In this document: positions 25,686 through 28,464 of the stretch, in pieces
Layout of the letters: the number at the start of each line of letters is the position of its first letter
How positions within the stretch are numbered: the stretch's first letter is position 1
Assembly: GCA_964398055.1 (NCBI GenBank)
Contig: CAYNLK010000075.1
Span: 1-28,464, forward strand
Length of the DNA: 28,464 nt
From: CAYNLK01 sp964398055
GTDB taxonomy: Bacteria; Chloroflexota; Anaerolineae; 4572-78; J111
Reading direction: 5' to 3'
Position numbers and translations under genes: made by a program
Notes under the pieces: generated by a model
Seen by the model: the letters and a program-made list of their open reading frames with translations, nothing else
Databases searched by the model: none
Told to the model about the DNA's origin: nothing

Positions 25686-26177
25686 TTACAGTTCCACGGT
25701 GGTATTTAACTGGTCACGGAAAACGGCAATCTGGGCGCTATGTTCCCGTTTGTGACCGTAGAAGGTGTAAACGATAAAATCTTCCAGATCATACTCCGCC
25801 CCATACCAGGGCAGAGCGCCCTTCAGTCGATGCCGGTCAGCCGGGATCCGGGCCAGAAGTTCAGCCGTCCGGGTGTACGTATCGTTATAGTCAGCCCAAA
25901 CCTGGTCGATGGTCTGGCGCCGGCGGGCCTCCACTTCAAGATCGTTAAATTGCTGCTGGCCCTGGCCAAATTTGTCCAGGGTGGGAGTGGGGCCTTGACC
26001 CTGCATCGAGTTCAGCACATCGATCAACAGGTGCTCAAATGAGGCCAGGTGGGCAATAATATCTTTCACCGACCACCATCCGCACACCCCCGGCGTGGAC
26101 CAGTGCGCGGCCGATAAGCCATCGACTGTATGGACCACGGTCTGGTGTCCATATTTCAAAACGTCTGCCGCATTCAT
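25686..26177 (-). CDS. DinB/DfsB-fold protein
   Basis: 163 residues, a four-helix-bundle DinB-superfamily protein. WWSVKDIIAHLASFEHL (His43, His49) and the C-terminal FYGHKREHSAQI (His142, His146, an HxxxH pair) give the expected three-histidine metal site. Members include bacillithiol or mycothiol transferases (BstA type), maleylpyruvate isomerase-like enzymes and ClbS/DfsB proteins; which reaction applies is unknown. ATG 26177 has AAGGGAG at a good distance. It lies in the same transcript as the rhodanese upstream, with a hairpin at 26211-26243 in the 116-base gap. The epimerase stump starts 17 bases downstream. Confidence 0.85.
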   Translation of the reverse strand: MNAADVLKYGHQTVVHTVDGLSAAHWSTPGVCGWWSVKDIIAHLASFEHLLIDVLNSMQGQGPTPTLDKFGQGQQQFNDLEVEARRRQTIDQVWADYNDTYTRTAELLARIPADRHRLKGALPWYGAEYDLEDFIVYTFYGHKREHSAQIAVFRDQLNTTVEL

Positions 26178-26210
26178 TCTGATCTCCCTTCTTGCCCGTA
26201 ATATGGTCCT

Positions 26211-26243
26211 GTGACCGGCGCCTTAACCACAAGCGCCGGTCAC
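26211..26243. terminator. Intra-operon hairpin
   Basis: GTGACCGGCGC at 26211-26221 pairs perfectly with 26233-26243 around an 11-base loop, extendable to 14 bp with one mismatch. No clear T-tract on the minus strand, so it may attenuate or protect the message between rhodanese and DinB rather than end it. It shares GTGACCGGC with the terminator at 11208. Confidence 0.5.
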
Positions 26244-26293
26244 GGGTTGAGATGAGCTAAAAAGTTACTCCGGCTGAAACGCCGTTGCTGCGG

Positions 26294-26698
26294 TTATGAG
26301 ACAACCATTTCGCCTTCGAGCGGATATCGGGCGTCCTCCCACTCCAGCAGCCCGCCGGCGTAACGCCAAACATTCTTGAAGCCATGATCGACCAGTAGAT
26401 TATAGGCGGACAGGCTAATGTGACACGCCTGGTTGGAGCAGTAGACGACAATCTTGTCCTCAGGCTTGAGCACACGCAACGCCTCGTCCGCCGAAGGCAG
26501 ATTCAGGGAGCCGGGAATGTGCTTGGCTCGGAACTGCCACTCATTTTGAACAAAGACTAATTTGATGTCGTCCTTTTGATCCAACGCCCTTTTCAGTTCC
26601 TGGCGTGAGATCAACCTGGTTTTGACCCCGTTGATGCTGACGGGTCGGGGGGGATACTCCCCACATGATCGGTCTTTGGCTATTGATAGTGCTGGCAT
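26294..26698 (-). CDS. Single-domain rhodanese
   Basis: 134 residues with one rhodanese domain: LISRQELKRALD, an entry strand KLVFVQ, HIPGSLNLP (the conserved approach motif), then IVVYCSNQACHISLSAY with the catalytic Cys87 at the head of the active loop, and YAGGLLEWEDARYPLEG at the end. Such proteins carry sulfur as a persulfide. The loop residues CSNQAC include a second Cys92, which may allow disulfide or persulfide relay. AGGAGG precedes ATG 26698. It is the second gene of the operator-C operon, 63 bases after the FAD oxidoreductase. Confidence 0.92.
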   Translation of the reverse strand: MPALSIAKDRSCGEYPPRPVSINGVKTRLISRQELKRALDQKDDIKLVFVQNEWQFRAKHIPGSLNLPSADEALRVLKPEDKIVVYCSNQACHISLSAYNLLVDHGFKNVWRYAGGLLEWEDARYPLEGEMVVS

Positions 26699-26761
26699 CG
26701 TTAAATCCTCCTGTTGCTTGGATCTTTGGCTTTCCAGAAATCAATTCACAATTTTTGTTGC

Positions 26762-28048
26762 TTAGGCCGCCAGGGCCGCAATAGGCAATATTTGCGTCAC
26801 TGCCTGGAGCCGGCGAGGCAAATCCGGGTTGTACAGTTGGACGACCTCGGTATTGGGCCAGCGTTGGTCTTCGCGGGTGGCCATTTGCCAGGCGCTGGCC
26901 ACCGCCTGCTTCAACCGGCTCTGAAACGCTTCGGCCAGACCGGTCAGATCACCCGGCGTTTGCCTGGCCAGAGTGTGAGCCAGGGCCTCACTGCCTAAAA
27001 CTGCCGCCGTCATCCCCTGGGCATAGACCGGATTCAGCGTATAGACGGCGTCACCGGTCACCAGAAAACCTTCCAGGTAGCGTGATAGTTGATCGTAGTG
27101 GCGCACCCGGTTGGCCGTGGAACGGTAACCACACGGCTGGGTCAGCGGTTCGGCCTCTTTAATCGCCTCGTACAGTTGAGGCGTCGGCAAGCTCCGGGCA
27201 AACTCCACAAAACCGTCATGGTCGGTGGGCGGATAATCCCCGCCCATACCAATGAGCGTCACATGCCAGCGGTCCCCCTCGATAGGGATAATCAGACCGC
27301 CGCGACTGCCATCGGGCGGCGACGGCCGGACATAGAGCGTTTTCCAATTACCGGCAAAATCCGCCGGCCGGCGATAAAGGCGTGAGGCATACCCGGAAAA
27401 GGCGTCGATAATCGACTCGCCCGGCGGGGTGTAACCCAGCTCGGCCAGCCACTCCGGCGCTCGTGAGCCGCGCCCACTGGCATCCAGCACCAGATCGGCC
27501 GCCACAATCGTTTCTCGCCGGCGCAAACCCTGCCGGCCGCGCAGCCGCACCCCCACAACTCGCTGACCCTGGCGGTCAACCGAAAGGCCGGCCACTTCAC
27601 GCTGGTGAATGACCCGCACATTGGGCAAAGCCACCAGGCGCCGGTAGATGGTCGCATCCAGCAACGGCCGGCTGCAGGTCATCGAAACCATCGCCGCATT
27701 GTGCTTGACCTCGTGCCATTTTCCGGCGATAAAAAAGGCCATCTCGTTGCCATCATTGATCTGGATGGCGCCATTGGCCACCAACTCCGCCAGTAAACCT
27801 GGGAACAGTTGCTCCAAAATGGTCTGGCCCCGCAGAGGCAGCGAATGGGCGTGGCGGGTCTGCGGCAGCCCCCGGCGAAATTCCGGGATGGGGCTGAGTT
27901 CATCCCGCTCGATGATGGTGACCTGGGCAAAATGATCGGCCAGAACCCGGGCCGCCGTCAGGCCGGCGATACTGCTGCCGATGACAATGGCGTGGCCAAA
28001 GGCCGGCATCTGCTCTTTGCTATGATTTGGCTTAGATTTCTTGCTCAT
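26762..28048 (-). CDS. FAD-dependent oxidoreductase (monooxygenase-like)
   Basis: 428 residues. FAD-binding Rossmann start HAIVIGSSIAGLTAARVLADHF with the Gly motif at 24-29 and acidic Glu47 at the end of strand 2; a middle DASGRGSRAPEWL; and VTGDAVYTLNPVYAQGM near residue 330, the second FAD (GD) motif. It resembles flavin-dependent monooxygenases and geranylgeranyl-reductase-like proteins acting on lipophilic or aromatic substrates; the substrate is unknown. ATG 28048 has AGGAGG seven bases upstream. A longer frame to 28123 lacks such a site. First gene of the operon from promoter C, with an unusually long leader (about 205 bases) carrying two hairpins. Confidence 0.9.
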   Translation of the reverse strand: MSKKSKPNHSKEQMPAFGHAIVIGSSIAGLTAARVLADHFAQVTIIERDELSPIPEFRRGLPQTRHAHSLPLRGQTILEQLFPGLLAELVANGAIQINDGNEMAFFIAGKWHEVKHNAAMVSMTCSRPLLDATIYRRLVALPNVRVIHQREVAGLSVDRQGQRVVGVRLRGRQGLRRRETIVAADLVLDASGRGSRAPEWLAELGYTPPGESIIDAFSGYASRLYRRPADFAGNWKTLYVRPSPPDGSRGGLIIPIEGDRWHVTLIGMGGDYPPTDHDGFVEFARSLPTPQLYEAIKEAEPLTQPCGYRSTANRVRHYDQLSRYLEGFLVTGDAVYTLNPVYAQGMTAAVLGSEALAHTLARQTPGDLTGLAEAFQSRLKQAVASAWQMATREDQRWPNTEVVQLYNPDLPRRLQAVTQILPIAALAA

Positions 28049-28178
28049 TGGTTGTCCTCCTGTCACTAAGAGAGAACCAGTTTGTTGCGGCAACTCCGGT
28101 ACATTGATTGCCCTGATCCTCAATGACTTGTCTCAAGTATATCCCACACAGCAACTTTTTTGCTCTGCCAAAAGATAG

Positions 28179-28226
28179 GGTTGGGAGTTGGTTTAGCCCA
28201 ACCGGGGTTGGGTTTCTACCCAACCC
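28179..28226. repeat. Tandem hairpins in the oxidoreductase leader
   Basis: Two adjacent inverted repeats: GGTTGGG 28179-28185 with CCCAACC 28197-28203, and GGGTTGGG 28205-28212 with CCCAACCC 28219-28226. The four arms are near-identical, so alternative pairing between the hairpins is possible. They could form a regulatory leader fold or be a decayed dispersed palindrome. Confidence 0.6.
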
Positions 28227-28262
28227 ATAATTACTCCTCAACCATCAAACAATTCTGCCTTT

Positions 28263-28320
28263 ACTATACCCGACCGGCGTACCAGGAACATAAACAAAAA
28301 GCGCGCCAGAAAGCGCGCCA
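28263..28320 (-). promoter_or_regulatory. SARP-type operator and promoter C
   Basis: Minus-strand TATAGT at 28268-28263, nine bases, then TGGTACG at 28278-28284, degenerate TGTTTAT at 28290-28296, TGGCGCG at 28302-28308 and TGGCGCG at 28314-28320, all at an exact 12-bp pitch. It drives the FAD oxidoreductase operon. Confidence 0.8.
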
Positions 28321-28339
28321 TTGAAATTTAGAAACTGAT

Positions 28340-28367
28340 TTTCAAGATACCAAATTGAGGTTATAAT
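28340..28367 (+). promoter_or_regulatory. Promoter of the right-edge gene
   Basis: TATAAT at 28362-28367 with a weak TTTCAA at 28340-28345 (16-base spacer), 28 bases before ATG 28396. As at R1 and R2, it lies on the far side of a heptamer array. Confidence 0.6.
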
Positions 28368-28395
28368 TAAAGACACTCCCGGTAGGTCAATTATT

Positions 28396-28464
28396 ATGAG
28401 TTCACATCCACTTAGGGCCTATCCGAATAACCCAGCCGCCCGGAAAGCGATGAGAGCACAAGCA
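28396..28464 (+). CDS. Start of an unidentified gene (3' partial)
   Basis: ATG 28396 opens a frame that runs to the window end (23 codons, beginning MSSHPLRAYPNNPAAR). GGTAGG lies nine bases before it and a TATAAT box 28 bases before. By position it mirrors R1 and R2, but the first residues do not match their LFLFGPPR winged-helix start, so it may be another type of regulator or something unrelated. Confidence 0.5.
   Translation, partial: MSSHPLRAYPNNPAARKAMRAQA

Larger units (their letters stand above)
28049..28395. other. Divergent gap with long leader, operator C and plus-strand promoter
   Basis: No supported gene in 347 bases. On the minus side it holds operator C and an approximately 205-base leader with hairpins; on the plus side, TATAAT at 28362-28367. 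An open 69-codon frame at 28032-28241 (minus) has no Shine-Dalgarno or protein-like features. Confidence 0.6.

Noticed and set aside
28032..28241. 69-codon minus-strand leader frame
   Set aside because: It contains the tandem hairpins, lacks a ribosome binding site and overlaps the oxidoreductase start; more likely an untranslated leader.

Overview
The window looks like a chromosomal piece of a Chloroflexota bacterium, probably Anaerolineae-like. This rests on family knowledge, not a search. The signs are several giant BTAD-type (SARP/AfsR-like) regulators with STAND or AAA ATPase and TPR modules, GC-rich DNA with purine-rich Shine-Dalgarno sites, and small metabolic operons. No tRNA, rRNA, CRISPR array or recognisable transposase is seen.

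Layout. (1) 1-4193 holds the C-terminal part of a very large alpha-helical protein in clearly AT-rich DNA, ending in a phospholipase-D-like domain; it looks acquired. (2) 4215-5005 is debris: a short C-terminal gene fragment and a VOC/glyoxalase-like gene broken by an in-frame TGA. (3) 5021-6693 (minus) carries an EamA-type exporter, a small protein with three WLxLLxG motifs, and a 77-residue helical protein. (4) 6872-23114 is dominated by three paralogous plus-strand regulators. R1 is wHTH-BTAD-NB-ARC-TPR-Ser/Thr kinase. R2 is wHTH-BTAD-NB-ARC-TPR. R3 is wHTH-BTAD-AAA-TPR-alpha/beta hydrolase-Ser/Thr kinase. A minus-strand MFS transporter lies between R1 and R2; a DUF1801 protein coupled to R2 and a minus-strand GT2 glycosyltransferase lie between R2 and R3. 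(5) 23026-24232 (minus) is a three-gene operon: coiled-coil protein, ParB-like DGNHR protein, PQ-loop membrane protein. (6) 24690-28048 (minus) is an operon of FAD oxidoreductase, rhodanese, DinB-fold protein, an epimerase stump and a PIG-L deacetylase. A new plus-strand gene starts at 28396 and runs off the window.

Main discovery. Four minus-strand transcription units (starting at 6693, 12440, 24232 and 28048) share an almost superimposable promoter. Each has a TATAGT -10 box with no good -35 box. Exactly 9 bp upstream of it begins an array of TGGYGCG-like heptamers on a 12-bp pitch, with the second unit from the -10 usually degenerate. This is the geometry expected of SARP/BTAD activators, which bind direct heptamer repeats next to the -10. 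Three of the four sites sit in divergent gaps with a TATAAT promoter on the other strand, two of which drive R1 and R2. I infer a local regulon: BTAD regulators with built-in signalling modules (NTPase switch, TPR sensor, kinase, possible hydrolase-type ligand sensor) switching on transporters, small helical proteins and a redox/thiol-type operon through one operator code. R3 lacks this operator upstream.
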